Positions 11,019 through 23,042 of a stretch of DNA of 64,000 bases are shown here, in pieces. This DNA comes from Hymenobacter radiodurans (GTDB taxonomy: Bacteria; Bacteroidota; Bacteroidia; Cytophagales; Hymenobacteraceae), in NCBI RefSeq assembly GCF_004355185.1, contig NZ_CP037922.1, positions 682,001 through 746,000 on the forward strand, given 5' to 3'. Numbering within the stretch: position 1 is the stretch's first letter; every line of letters begins with the position of its first letter. The notes under the pieces are model-generated. The model ran no database searches and was not told where the DNA came from. It worked only from the letters and a program-made list of their open reading frames with translations. Made by a program: the position numbers and the translations under genes.

Positions 11019-11900
11019 TTAGGAGCTAAAGCGGCAAAAAGTACCTAGCGGCAGCTTGCGCTGGCCTTGGTCGTGCAAATAAATCTCGCCGATTTCGCGA
11101 GTGCCTCGGATGGCCGGAAAAATATTAGCGACCAGATTATCCAGGATAAGCGCCGAGAAGCCCAGCGAATACAAGTTGATCAGAAAAAAATGATCCTGCG
11201 GGTCCAGCAATTCTTTGCACAGCTTCAGCAGTTCGTTCAGTTCATCTTCCAGTTGCCATTTCTCCCCATTCGGGCCACGGCCGTAGGCGGGCGGATCGAG
11301 GATGAGGCCTTGGTATTTGCTGCCACGCTTCACCTCGCGCCGCACGTATTTCATGGCGTCTTCTACCAGCCAACGCACCCCATCGAGCTGGCTGGCTTCC
11401 ATGTTGTCGCGGGCCCAGAAGTTGACCTGCTTCACAGAGTCGAGGTGCGTAACATCGGCGCCGGCGGCCCGCGCGGCCAGGGTAGCGGCGCCGGTGTAGG
11501 CAAAGAGGTTGAGGACTCGCGGCTGGGGGGCTTTTCTCTTTTTGGTTTGCTCAAAAATGAAGCGCCAGTTGGGGTCTTGCTCCGGGAACAGCCCGACATG
11601 CTTAAATGCCGACAAGCCCAAGCGGAAGCGCAAATGCAAGTCGCCTTGGTCGTAGTTAATTACCCATTGCTCGGGCATTCCTGCCTTCAGTTGCCACTGT
11701 CCGCGCTCCTGGCTGCCTTTTTCGCGGCGAAAGGTGGCGTGGGCGCGTTCCCATTCGCTGGGGGGCAAATGTTGGTCCCAGATAGCTTGGGGCTCGGGCC
11801 GGGCCAGCACGTAGCGCCCAAAGCGTTCGAGCTTTTCAAAGTTGCCCGCGTCGAGCAATTCATAATCGGGCCAGGTGCCGGTAGTGAGGAAGGAATACAT
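11019..11900 (-). CDS. Class I SAM-dependent methyltransferase, RlmI/RlmK-like
   Basis: Encodes 293 residues from the ATG at 11900 (MYSFLTTGTWPDYELLDAGNFEKLERF). The Rossmann motif I is VLNLFAYTGAATLAARAAGADVTHLD and motif IV is LILDPPAYGRGP, the pattern of RlmI/RlmK-type 23S rRNA methyltransferases and their relatives. The N-terminal PUA-like part of RlmI is not evident, so the target is uncertain. It lies 43 bp upstream of the Ppx gene on the same strand and may be co-transcribed. Confidence 0.8.
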   Translation of the reverse strand: MYSFLTTGTWPDYELLDAGNFEKLERFGRYVLARPEPQAIWDQHLPPSEWERAHATFRREKGSQERGQWQLKAGMPEQWVINYDQGDLHLRFRLGLSAFKHVGLFPEQDPNWRFIFEQTKKRKAPQPRVLNLFAYTGAATLAARAAGADVTHLDSVKQVNFWARDNMEASQLDGVRWLVEDAMKYVRREVKRGSKYQGLILDPPAYGRGPNGEKWQLEDELNELLKLCKELLDPQDHFFLINLYSLGFSALILDNLVANIFPAIRGTREIGEIYLHDQGQRKLPLGTFCRFSS

Positions 11901-12033
11901 AAGGCGTCGTAAAGCTGCCGCTGAGCAGGCAGCCAAAGGTAAGGTAGTCGCGTAAGCTTTGTGTTTGATGGTGTTATTTTAGGAGCTGCAACTATCGTAT
12001 AGCGTTTCACTCAAGCCTCTACTATTATTCACC

Positions 12034-12540
12034 ATGACTACTTCGCAAGCTAGCATGAATGAAACCTCGCGCATTGTTGACCAGCTTCAGCGTGCCTTCG
12101 ATGGCGATGCGTGGTCGGGCCCGTCGTTGCTGACTACACTGCAGGGCCTCAACGCTACGCAAGCAGCAACCCGGGTACTACCAACGGCGCACAGTATTTG
12201 GGAAATTGTGCTGCACCTAACAGCCTGGATAGAAACGGTGCAGCAGCGTATACAGCAAGATAAGCTGATTGAAATATCAGCCGCTGCCGACTGGCCATCT
12301 GTCCCATCCGGGGCCGATGAGGCCGCGTGGCAACAAGCCCTAGCCGATTTGCGCCACGCCCATACTCATCTGATTGATGCGGTAAATCAATTGACTGATT
12401 CTGATCTTGACCGGCAACTAGGCGGGCCCCGCGACCATGAGCAAGGTGGTGGAGTAAGCTACTATATCATGCTCCACGGGCTGGTGCAGCATAATCTCTA
12501 TCATGCCGGCCAAATTGCTTTACTGCATAAATCCGTTTAG
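12034..12540 (+). CDS. DinB family protein
   Basis: Encodes 168 residues with the DinB/YfiT four-helix layout and a likely metal site made by His residues in IVLHLTAWIE and HGLVQHNLYHAGQIALL. Family members are often thiol-dependent transferases or damage-inducible proteins of unknown role. It starts 133 bp from the divergent methyltransferase gene and is 45 bp upstream of dapF. Confidence 0.85.
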   Translation: MTTSQASMNETSRIVDQLQRAFDGDAWSGPSLLTTLQGLNATQAATRVLPTAHSIWEIVLHLTAWIETVQQRIQQDKLIEISAAADWPSVPSGADEAAWQQALADLRHAHTHLIDAVNQLTDSDLDRQLGGPRDHEQGGGVSYYIMLHGLVQHNLYHAGQIALLHKSV

Positions 12541-12585
12541 AACATCAACGTGCAGTTTACCGCCCATAAATGCGACCTTTGCTCT

Positions 12586-13380
12586 ATGACACTTCGTTTC
12601 TATAAATACCAAGGCACCGGCAACGATTTTGTGATGGTGGACGATCGTGCGCATGCGTTTGATGCTACCAATCATCAGCTGGTGCGCCGCCTCTGCGACC
12701 GCCGACTAGGAATAGGCGCCGATGGCCTGATCCTGCTACGTCTGCACGCCGACTACGACTTTGAGATGGTGTATTTCAATGCCGACGGGTATCTGGGCTC
12801 CATGTGTGGCAATGGTGGGCGCTGTACCGTGGCCTTCGCGCATCACTTGGGAGTTATTGAAAACGAAGCCCGTTTTATTGCCGCCGATGGTGAACACGAA
12901 GCGCATATCGAGGCCGATGGAACCGTAAACTTGCGTATGCAGGATGTGCTGGGCCAGCAGGAGGTAAGCGAAGACGGCGTATTCCTGAATACAGGTTCGC
13001 CCCACATCGTACGGTTTCTGGATGCCAGCCGACTGGCCGAGCTGAATGTGGTTAGTGAAGGACGAGCCATTCGCTACAACGAGCGGTTTCGGGAGCGCGG
13101 TACGAACGTAAACTTTGCCGAAATGCCCCCCACGCCCGATTTGCCTTGGCAAGTGCGCACCTACGAGCGGGGCGTAGAGGATGAAACCCTTTCCTGTGGC
13201 ACTGGCGTGACGGCCGTGGCACTGGCCGCTTCCCGGCGCGGAGCTGTTAGTCCGGTGCAACTACGTACACCGGGTGGCGATCTACGGGTTGCTTTTGAAG
13301 CGCTGCCTGATGGCTCCTTTACCAATATTTATCTCAGCGGCCCGGCTTTGCGCGTATTTGAGGGCAGCATAGACGTATAG
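12586..13380 (+). CDS. dapF: Diaminopimelate epimerase
   Basis: Interconverts LL- and meso-diaminopimelate for lysine and peptidoglycan synthesis. The ATG at 12586 (MTLRFYKYQGTGNDFVMVDDR) gives 264 residues. The two catalytic cysteines are visible in SMCGNGGRC and DETLSCGTGVTAVA. An upstream in-frame GTG would add 12 unconserved residues. GACCTTTG just before the start is one base off the -7 consensus. A TGCCCCCC motif lies in the gene at 13126. Confidence 0.95.
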   Translation: MTLRFYKYQGTGNDFVMVDDRAHAFDATNHQLVRRLCDRRLGIGADGLILLRLHADYDFEMVYFNADGYLGSMCGNGGRCTVAFAHHLGVIENEARFIAADGEHEAHIEADGTVNLRMQDVLGQQEVSEDGVFLNTGSPHIVRFLDASRLAELNVVSEGRAIRYNERFRERGTNVNFAEMPPTPDLPWQVRTYERGVEDETLSCGTGVTAVALAASRRGAVSPVQLRTPGGDLRVAFEALPDGSFTNIYLSGPALRVFEGSIDV

Positions 13381-13441
13381 CCAGCTGCCATTTTGCCCCC
13401 CAACTGGCTCGTGTTGGGTGCCCACTCGTATTTCAGGTCAA

Positions 13442-13954
13442 ATGGTAGCTTCTCCGGTTTTTCTGCGCGCTCTGGAAGACTCCGATCTGGATTTCCTTTA
13501 CGCACTGGAAAATGACCCCGAAATATGGGGCGTATCAGATACCATAGCACCGGTGTCGCGCTACGCCTTGCGTGAGTACTTAGCTCACGCAAACGCCGAT
13601 TTTTATGAAGTGCGCCAGCTACGACTCGTTATCTGCGCTCAAACGGATCAGCGACCCGTGGGCATTCTCGATATATTCGATTTTCAGCCTCTACATCTGC
13701 GGGCCGGGCTGGGCATCACCATCCTGAGCGCTGAGCGTCGGCGTGGCTATGCGGTGGCTGCCTTGGCGGTAGGGGTAGAGTATGCCCGCCTCACGCTACG
13801 CCTCCATCAACTGTATTGTACTGTTGCGGCCACCAACCAAGCTAGTTTGCGCTTGTTCCGTAAGGCAAGTTTCCGGCGGATTGGGGTACGACAAGACTGG
13901 CTGCGGACGGCCGTTGGGTGGGACGATGCGGTTGAGCTTCAAAAAATTTTATAA
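13442..13954 (+). CDS. GNAT family N-acetyltransferase
   Basis: Encodes 170 residues from the ATG at 13442; a GTG at 13418 would add eight. The acetyl-CoA binding part is AGLGITILSAERRRGYAVAALAVGVEYARLTL (R-R-x-G-Y/A pyrophosphate loop), followed by LYCTVAATNQASLRLFRKASFRRIG, as in RimJ/RimL-like enzymes. Target unknown. It follows dapF by about 60 bp, with the intergenic G6C motif at 13396 in between. Confidence 0.85.
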   Translation: MVASPVFLRALEDSDLDFLYALENDPEIWGVSDTIAPVSRYALREYLAHANADFYEVRQLRLVICAQTDQRPVGILDIFDFQPLHLRAGLGITILSAERRRGYAVAALAVGVEYARLTLRLHQLYCTVAATNQASLRLFRKASFRRIGVRQDWLRTAVGWDDAVELQKIL

Positions 13955-14061
13955 GCAGTACTGTGTAAGGCAATTAGCGTCAGGCTAAATACTTACAACT
14001 TTTAGCGACAAGCCAAGCGACACCTAGTGTTGAGGTTGGCCTGTGCTAATTAAAGTAGCAT

Positions 14062-14083
14062 TAAAAAGGTAGCATCCTTTTTA
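14062..14083 (+). terminator. Short stem-loop, possible terminator after the acetyltransferase
   Basis: 8 bp stem TAAAAAGG / CCTTTTTA with loop TAGCAT, 107 bases after the stop codon. It has no GC-rich core beyond GG/CC, so it is weak. Confidence 0.45.
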
Positions 14084-14179
14084 GCAAATGCCCGTATAGA
14101 TTAAGCGTTGTAGCACCGGAGAATTATACTGTTGAGTTAGCGCATCCGGTTTACCACGATACTTCCTAGCCATTTGTCT

Positions 14180-15402
14180 ATGCCGATTTCTACCTCGGCT
14201 GAAACGCCTACGCGCGCTTCAGTCTCCGTATCAACCCAAAATACTGCTTCTTCCCAAACGATTAACCATACACTCTCCTCTTACTCACTCCCGGATTTAG
14301 TTTGCTTTGCGCACCTACACTGGGATTTTGTATGGCAGCGTCCTCAGCACTTATTGTCGCGTTTTGCGCAGTATGGGCGGGTTTTTTACGTAGAAGAGCC
14401 TTTTGTGCATGGCGATGATCCGGCGCTTGAAGCACACTTTGAAATAAAAGAGCGTCAGAATGGATTGAAAGTGCTGGTGGCTCATCTGCCGGCCGGCCTT
14501 AGCGAGGAAGCTACTAATCAGGCACAGGCGAAGCTACTGACGCAGTACTTTGCTGAAAATAGGATCAACCAGTTCGTAGCGTGGTACTATACCCCGATGG
14601 CGCTCAGCAAATCGCGCCATTTGCAGGCGGCGCTTACCGTGTACGACTGTATGGACGAGCTAGCAAATTTCAAATTTGCCCCCCGCAGTTACGTGAGTTA
14701 GAACAAGAACTTTTTAAGCGCGCCGATCTGGTATTCACGGGAGGGCAAAGCTTGTACGAGGCCAAAAGCCTGCAGCATGCAGATGCGCACGCCTTCCCCA
14801 GCAGCATCGACAAAGCCCATTTCGGGCAGGCCCGTGAAGCAGGAGTTGATCCGGCTGATCAGGCCAAAATCGCACATCCTCGCGTTGGGTTTTTTGGCGT
14901 GGTAGATGAGCGCCTGGATATTGAACTACTCGGTCAGTTGGCGAAAGCGCATCCAGAATGGCAGTTTGTCATCATCGGGCCAGTGGTAAAGATTGAAGAA
15001 ACCGCTTTGCCGCGCACTTCTAATATTCATTACCTGGGGGGCAAAGATTACAAGGAACTCCCTGCCTATCTGCGGGGTTGGGATGTAGCTACGTTGCTTT
15101 TCGCTGATAACGAGAGTACTAAGTTTATTTCGCCCACCAAAACGCCCGAGTATTTAGCTGCGGGCAAACCTGTAGTCAGCACACCAATCCGGGATGTAGT
15201 GCGGCCTTACGGTGAGTTGAACTTAGTACAGATTGCCGCCAAGGCCGAAGAATTTGGGCAAGCCATCGGGCGAGCGTTGCAGCAAAAAGACGATGCTGAG
15301 TGGTTAGAGCGCACGGATGCTTATCTGGCCACCATTTCCTGGGACCTTACCTGGCAAGATATGGTCAGCTTGATGCAACAACGCTTAGCCGACAAGAGAT
15401 AA
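14180..15402 (+). CDS. Glycosyltransferase family 1-like protein (one-base frameshift)
   Basis: The first frame gives LVCFAHLHWDFVWQRPQHLLSRFAQ, a segment typical of a glycosyltransferase family next to glf genes, and ends early after DCMDELANFKFAP. The second frame continues PQLRELEQELFKRADLVFTGG and the GT-B C-terminal half (KIAHPRVGFFGVVDERLD, FISPTKTPEYLAAGKPVVST). The break is the C6 run 14679-14684 in a TTTGCCCCCC motif; seven C restore APPQLRE. Repaired product is 407 residues. Start chosen at the ATG 14180; a TTG at 14174 is also in frame. Likely acts with Glf in surface glycan assembly. Confidence 0.85.
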
Positions 15403-15497
15403 TTGGATAATACCGAATCGTAGGTAGTCCTCGTAATTACTGACACTTTAAGAAGCCTTTCCGCCCCTTTATATCTCACCAAAACACAAACTTAGCT

Positions 15498-16679
15498 ATG
15501 TTCGATTATCTGATCGTTGGGGCCGGCTTCGCTGGCAGCGTACTAGCCGAACGGCTCGCTACCCGCTCAAACAAAAAAGTTTTGATTATTGATAAGCGCA
15601 ACCACATTGCTGGTAACGCCTACGATCATTACAACGAAGACGGGGTGCTGGTACACAAATATGGTCCCCACATTTTCCACACTAACTCGAAAGACGTATT
15701 CGAATACCTTTCCAATTTTACTGATTGGCGACCTTACGAGCACCGCGTATTAGCCTCCGTTGATGGACAGTTGGTGCCTATGCCTATCAATCTGGACACC
15801 ATTAATAAGCTCTATGGCTTAAGCCTGAACAGCTTTGAGGTAGAGCAGTTTCTGGAGTCGCTGGCCGAAACCATTCCGGTTATTAAGACCTCGGAAGATG
15901 TGGTCGTCAGCAAAGTAGGCCGCGAGTTGTACGAGAAGTTCTTTAAGAACTACACGCGGAAGCAGTGGGGCATGGATCCTTCGGAGTTGGATAAGTCGGT
16001 GACCTCGCGTGTGCCTACTCGCACCAATCGCGACGACCGCTACTTCACCGATACTTATCAAGCCATGCCGTTGCACGGCTACACCCGCATGTTTGATAAG
16101 ATGCTCGACCATCCAAACATCAAGGTGATGCTCAACACAGACTATCACGAAATAATCGACTTCGTCCCGTTCAAGGAAATCATCTTTACGGGACCTGTTG
16201 ATGAGTACTTCGACTTTAAGTTCGGTAAGCTCCCGTACCGCTCGCTAGAGTTCAAGCACGAAACACTGAATGTGGAGAAATTCTTGGCCGCACCGGTTGT
16301 GAATTATCCCAACGAGCACTTGTACACGCGCATCACCGAGTTTAAGGCGCTTACTGGTCAGCAGCATCCCAAAACTAGTGTAGTGTATGAATATCCCAAA
16401 GCGGAAGGAGACCCATACTACCCCATTCCACGCCTCGAAAATGCTGAACTGTACAACAAGTACAAGAAGTTGGCTGATGAGACACCGAACGTACACTTTG
16501 TAGGCCGCTTGGCTACCTACAAGTACTACAACATGGACCAAGTAGTAGCGCAAGCTCTCACCTTATACAAGAAGCTAACAGAGAAAACAGAGGAAGCTCA
16601 AAAAGCCAAAAAGCCAGCTATTTCCGGCTCTACCTCACTCGTAGAAAAACTTGTTTCCCGCGCCCCTGCTAAGGAGTAG
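15498..16679 (+). CDS. glf: UDP-galactopyranose mutase
   Basis: FAD enzyme that converts UDP-galactopyranose to UDP-galactofuranose for cell-surface glycans. 393 residues; the N-terminal dinucleotide fold is YLIVGAGFAGSVLAERLA, and GNAYDHYNEDGVLVHKYGPHIFHT is characteristic of Glf. The substrate-loop and C-terminal FAD segments (PRLENAELYNKYKKLA, VGRLATYKYYNMDQVV) are present. The final ~30 residues are Lys/Ala/Ser-rich and not conserved. It follows the glycosyltransferase by 95 bp. Confidence 0.96.
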   Translation: MFDYLIVGAGFAGSVLAERLATRSNKKVLIIDKRNHIAGNAYDHYNEDGVLVHKYGPHIFHTNSKDVFEYLSNFTDWRPYEHRVLASVDGQLVPMPINLDTINKLYGLSLNSFEVEQFLESLAETIPVIKTSEDVVVSKVGRELYEKFFKNYTRKQWGMDPSELDKSVTSRVPTRTNRDDRYFTDTYQAMPLHGYTRMFDKMLDHPNIKVMLNTDYHEIIDFVPFKEIIFTGPVDEYFDFKFGKLPYRSLEFKHETLNVEKFLAAPVVNYPNEHLYTRITEFKALTGQQHPKTSVVYEYPKAEGDPYYPIPRLENAELYNKYKKLADETPNVHFVGRLATYKYYNMDQVVAQALTLYKKLTEKTEEAQKAKKPAISGSTSLVEKLVSRAPAKE

Positions 16680-16775
16680 TAGATAATATAACACTTGTGA
16701 GGCCTCTGGCCCTTTGCGACAGAAGGAAACGAAAGTCAAAAAAGCCCCCGGAACCTGACAACCTTTCCTTATTGG

Positions 16776-16818
16776 AAACCCCGCACACTCTTTGAGGTGG
16801 CGGGGTTTCGTCGTTTTA
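16776..16818 (+). terminator. Stem-loop terminator after glf
   Basis: Arms AAACCCCGC (16776-16784) and GCGGGGTTT (16800-16808) with extra imperfect pairing inside, followed by CGTCGTTTTA. Located about 100 bases after the glf stop. Confidence 0.65.
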
Positions 16819-16861
16819 GAGGCTGGGGGGCATTTTGGCCGGTACTTTCCCAAAAACGCCG

Positions 16862-16869
16862 TAAATTTG
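16862..16869 (+). promoter_or_regulatory. Exact -7 box TAAATTTG upstream of secA
   Basis: Matches TAnnTTTG, 37 bases before the secA ATG. A TTTG at 16834-16837, part of a GGGGGGCATTTTGG motif, is a possible -33 element but the spacing of 24 is wider than the usual 19. Confidence 0.5.
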
Positions 16870-16906
16870 GAGTGCGCCCCGGCGTTTTAAGCTAAATACT
16901 ATCAGC

Positions 16907-20319
<3,413 letters not shown>

Positions 20320-20348
20320 CAACTGGCCCCGCATTTAGCAAGTGAAGT

Positions 20349-20393
20349 AAGTGGCAGGTGGCTTTCTAGGAAGCTGTCTGCCACTTGTTATTT
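20349..20393 (+). terminator. Terminator after secA
   Basis: Stem AAGTGGCAG (20349-20357) with CTGCCACTT (20378-20386), a partly paired loop, then GTTATTT. It begins 30 bases after the repaired secA stop, which supports that stop. Confidence 0.7.
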
Positions 20394-20489
20394 GGCAATG
20401 TTTCTGTGTAGGCTAGGTATCGGAAGCACTGATCATTAGCTAGCTAGAGCCTGCAATGGTGGCTGTGCGGATCCGATTTAGCGCTACCT

Positions 20490-20497
20490 TACCTTTG
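20490..20497 (+). promoter_or_regulatory. Exact -7 box TACCTTTG upstream of deoC
   Basis: Matches TAnnTTTG and lies 20 bases before the ATG at 20518. The -33 region (TGTG at 20464-20467) is a weak match. Confidence 0.5.
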
Positions 20498-20517
20498 CCT
20501 ACTTGTTCGTTCGGTTT

Positions 20518-21194
20518 ATGAGCCTTCCTATTACCCAGCTTGCCGCTTCCATCGATCATACCTTATTGCGCCCCGATGCCACGCCAGATGAAATAGCCCA
20601 ATTATGTGCCGAAGCAGTACAGTTCAAATTTGCGACAGTGTGTGTACCACCGTGCTACGTGCGTTTTGCCTCCGAGCAGTTGCGGGGGGCAATTCCGGTG
20701 TGTACTGTGGTTGGTTTTCCGTTGGGGTATCAAATCACCAAAGTCAAGTTTTTTGAAGCTCATCAAGCGCTCAATGACGGAGCTACAGAAATTGATATGG
20801 TTATCAATATCGGCGCCTTTAAGTCGGGGAGGGTGGAAGAAGTAGAAGACGAAATCGGCCAGTTGGTAGAGCTTTGTCACTTCAAAAACGCAATTTTGAA
20901 GGTGATTATCGAAACGGCCCTGCTTACGGAAGAAGAAATAATAACCGCCTGCCGGATCTGCGCCGCTGTAGGAGCCGATTTTGTAAAGACATCCACTGGG
21001 TTTGCGGCCCGCGGGGCCTCAGTGGCCGACATTACTCTAATGCGTGATCATTTGCCCCCAGAGTCCGCATAAAAGCTGCGGGCGGCATTCGGACCCGGGT
21101 GGCAGCGCTGGCTTTGCTAGCTGCTGGCGCTCATCGGATAGGGTCCTCCAATAGTTTGGTTCTGTTGAAAGAAGATGAAATTCCTGCTACGTAA
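20518..21194 (+). CDS. deoC: Deoxyribose-phosphate aldolase (one-base frameshift)
   Basis: Cleaves 2-deoxyribose-5-phosphate to glyceraldehyde-3-phosphate and acetaldehyde. From the ATG at 20518 (MSLPITQLAASIDHTLLRPDAT) the frame includes EIDMVINIGAFKSG, the aldolase core KVIIETALL and the Schiff-base lysine region GADFVKTSTGFAARGAS, then stops early at 21072. At the C5 run 21055-21059 one extra C restores LPPRVRIKAAGGIRTRVAALALLAAGAHRIGSS, the normal C-terminus, ending at 21194. Repaired length is 225 residues. The end overlaps the next gene by 20 bp. Confidence 0.93.
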
Positions 21195-21705
21195 CGTGAT
21201 TTTATTCTCCGCCTTACTTTCCCTGGCGTCGTGCGCGGCCTCAGGAACAGTAGGTAAGGCCATTACCCCTGATACTACCCGGCGGTCGGTGCCGGCCGAA
21301 GATCTGAGCCGTTACCGGCCGGTATTCACGTCGCCGGCAGCTACTGCGCAGCCAGTTGGTCCGAAGCCCGCCGTAATGCCGACAAATCACGTGAACAGCC
21401 AGATTGACCAGCGCCTTCGCGACCAGGCTGTCACGAACCAGAACGTGAAGTATGCCCAAGGCTACCGCATTCTGGCGTACGTAGGATTGGAGCGCGACCA
21501 GGCAATGGCTATCCGCCGCGCTGTTATCAGTCGTTACCCCGAGGAAACGGACTACATAACCTTTAAACAGCCGACCTATCGCTTGCTTATTGGTGATTAC
21601 TTAACTCGTTTGGAAGCCGAGCAAGCTATGCTGCGCATTAAGCCCTTGGCTCCGAAAGCTCAATTGCAGCCGACACAAGTAGTGCTGAACAAAACCCGGT
21701 TTTAG
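21175..21705 (+). CDS. SPOR-domain-like lipoprotein
   Basis: Encodes 176 residues with a lipoprotein signal peptide ending LLSLASC (lipobox LASC, Cys about 21). A Pro/Thr-rich linker is followed by a C-terminal ~75-residue segment (GYRILAYVGLERDQAMAIRRAVISRYPEETDYITFKQPTYRLLIGDYLTRLEAEQAML) with the alternating pattern and G(D/N)Y-x-x-R-x-E-A motif of SPOR repeats, which bind denuded peptidoglycan at division sites. It overlaps repaired deoC, a neighbour pair I have seen in other Bacteroidota. Confidence 0.75.
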   Translation: MKFLLRNVILFSALLSLASCAASGTVGKAITPDTTRRSVPAEDLSRYRPVFTSPAATAQPVGPKPAVMPTNHVNSQIDQRLRDQAVTNQNVKYAQGYRILAYVGLERDQAMAIRRAVISRYPEETDYITFKQPTYRLLIGDYLTRLEAEQAMLRIKPLAPKAQLQPTQVVLNKTRF

Positions 21706-21803
21706 TCTGCCGGGGCTACACAGCGGGGGCACTGTTACTTTTAGGTTCCCAGTCACTTTATGAAGCCGAATTAGCTGCTATCAAAGCCTTTAACTTCTTG
21801 CCC

Positions 21804-23042
21804 ATGAGCCAGAGCCTTCTTTCCCGTATTCAACAGCTAGCGGCCGCTACTGCTGCCGAGACTGTTGCTTTGCGCGAGCATCTGCATGCGCATCCTGAGC
21901 TTTCCTTTCAGGAGGTAAATACGGCAGCTTTTGTAACGGCGGAGCTGAAAAAACTTGGTTTGGCTCCGCAGCCGCTGGCTACTACCGGTGTGGTAGCTCT
22001 TATCGAAGGCAAAAACCCTAATAGCCGCACCGTAGCCTTGCGTGCCGATATGGACGCACTGCCCATTCAGGAGACTAACGATGTGCCATATCGTTCCACC
22101 AAGCCGGGCGTGATGCATGCCTGCGGCCATGATGTGCACACTTCGTCCCTGCTGGGAACCGCCCGTATTCTGACCCAATTGCGCACTGAGTTTGAAGGCA
22201 CTGTAAAGCTGATTTTCCAGCCCGGTGAGGAAATACTACCCGGTGGCGCATCGCTCATGATAAAAGAAGGCGTTCTGGAAAACCCAGTTCCGGCCAGCGT
22301 ATTTGGTCAGCACGTATTTCCGATGCTGCCAGCTGGTAAGGTGGGGCTGCGGCCCGGTCGCTACATGGCTAGCACCGACGAGCTGTACATGACTGTTCGG
22401 GGTAAGGGCGGCCACGGCGCCATGCCCGAGCAAAACATTGATCCGGTGCTGATTACGGCCCATATTATCGTTGCTGCCCAACAAATAGTGAGTCGCCGCG
22501 CCAATCCTAAGCTGCCCTCGGTGCTATCATTCGGTAAAGTGATTGCGAATGGTGCTACCAACGTGATTCCCAATGAAGTGTACGTGGAAGGCACTTTCCG
22601 TACCCTTAATGAAGAATGGCGCAACGAGGCTCACATACATCTGCGTAAGCTGGTGGAAGGCATAGCCGAATCGATGGGAGCTACCTGCGAGCTAGAGATT
22701 CGCCGGGGATATCCTTACCTCGAAAATGAGCCGCAACTGACGGCGCGCACGCGCGCCGCGGCTGAGGAATATTTGGGCGCAGAAAACGTGGTTGAGCTGG
22801 ATCAGTGGATGGCCGCTGAGGATTTTGCCTACTTTTCTCAGCAAGCTGATGCCTGTTTCTACCGCCTCGGCACTTGCGCCCCCGACGGCCGCCACAAGTC
22901 CTCCGTACATACGCCCACCTTCGACATCGACCCTAAGGCCCTCGAAACGGGCCCTGGACTTATGGCCTGGCTTACCTTGCGTGAGCTAGGTGCCACCACT
23001 CCATCTCTTGCTGCCGATGCATCGGCTCCTATCAATGTATAA
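21804..23042 (+). CDS. M20 family amidohydrolase (N-acyl-L-amino-acid amidohydrolase type)
   Basis: Zinc-dependent amidohydrolase of the M20D/hippurate hydrolase group, 412 residues from the ATG at 21804. Conserved features are LREHLHAHPELSFQE, ALRADMDALPIQE, the metal-binding MHACGHDVHTSSLLG, FQPGEEILPGGASLMI and the dimerisation domain with GKGGHGAMPEQNIDPV. The last metal ligand region is SSVHTPTFDID. The substrate is unknown. A TTG at 21798 could add two residues. Its stop overlaps the next start (ATGTATAA). Confidence 0.92.
   Translation: MSQSLLSRIQQLAAATAAETVALREHLHAHPELSFQEVNTAAFVTAELKKLGLAPQPLATTGVVALIEGKNPNSRTVALRADMDALPIQETNDVPYRSTKPGVMHACGHDVHTSSLLGTARILTQLRTEFEGTVKLIFQPGEEILPGGASLMIKEGVLENPVPASVFGQHVFPMLPAGKVGLRPGRYMASTDELYMTVRGKGGHGAMPEQNIDPVLITAHIIVAAQQIVSRRANPKLPSVLSFGKVIANGATNVIPNEVYVEGTFRTLNEEWRNEAHIHLRKLVEGIAESMGATCELEIRRGYPYLENEPQLTARTRAAAEEYLGAENVVELDQWMAAEDFAYFSQQADACFYRLGTCAPDGRHKSSVHTPTFDIDPKALETGPGLMAWLTLRELGATTPSLAADASAPINV

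Noticed and set aside
11067..11912. 281-residue plus-strand ORF
   Set aside because: Shadow of the minus-strand methyltransferase, which has clear motifs I and IV.
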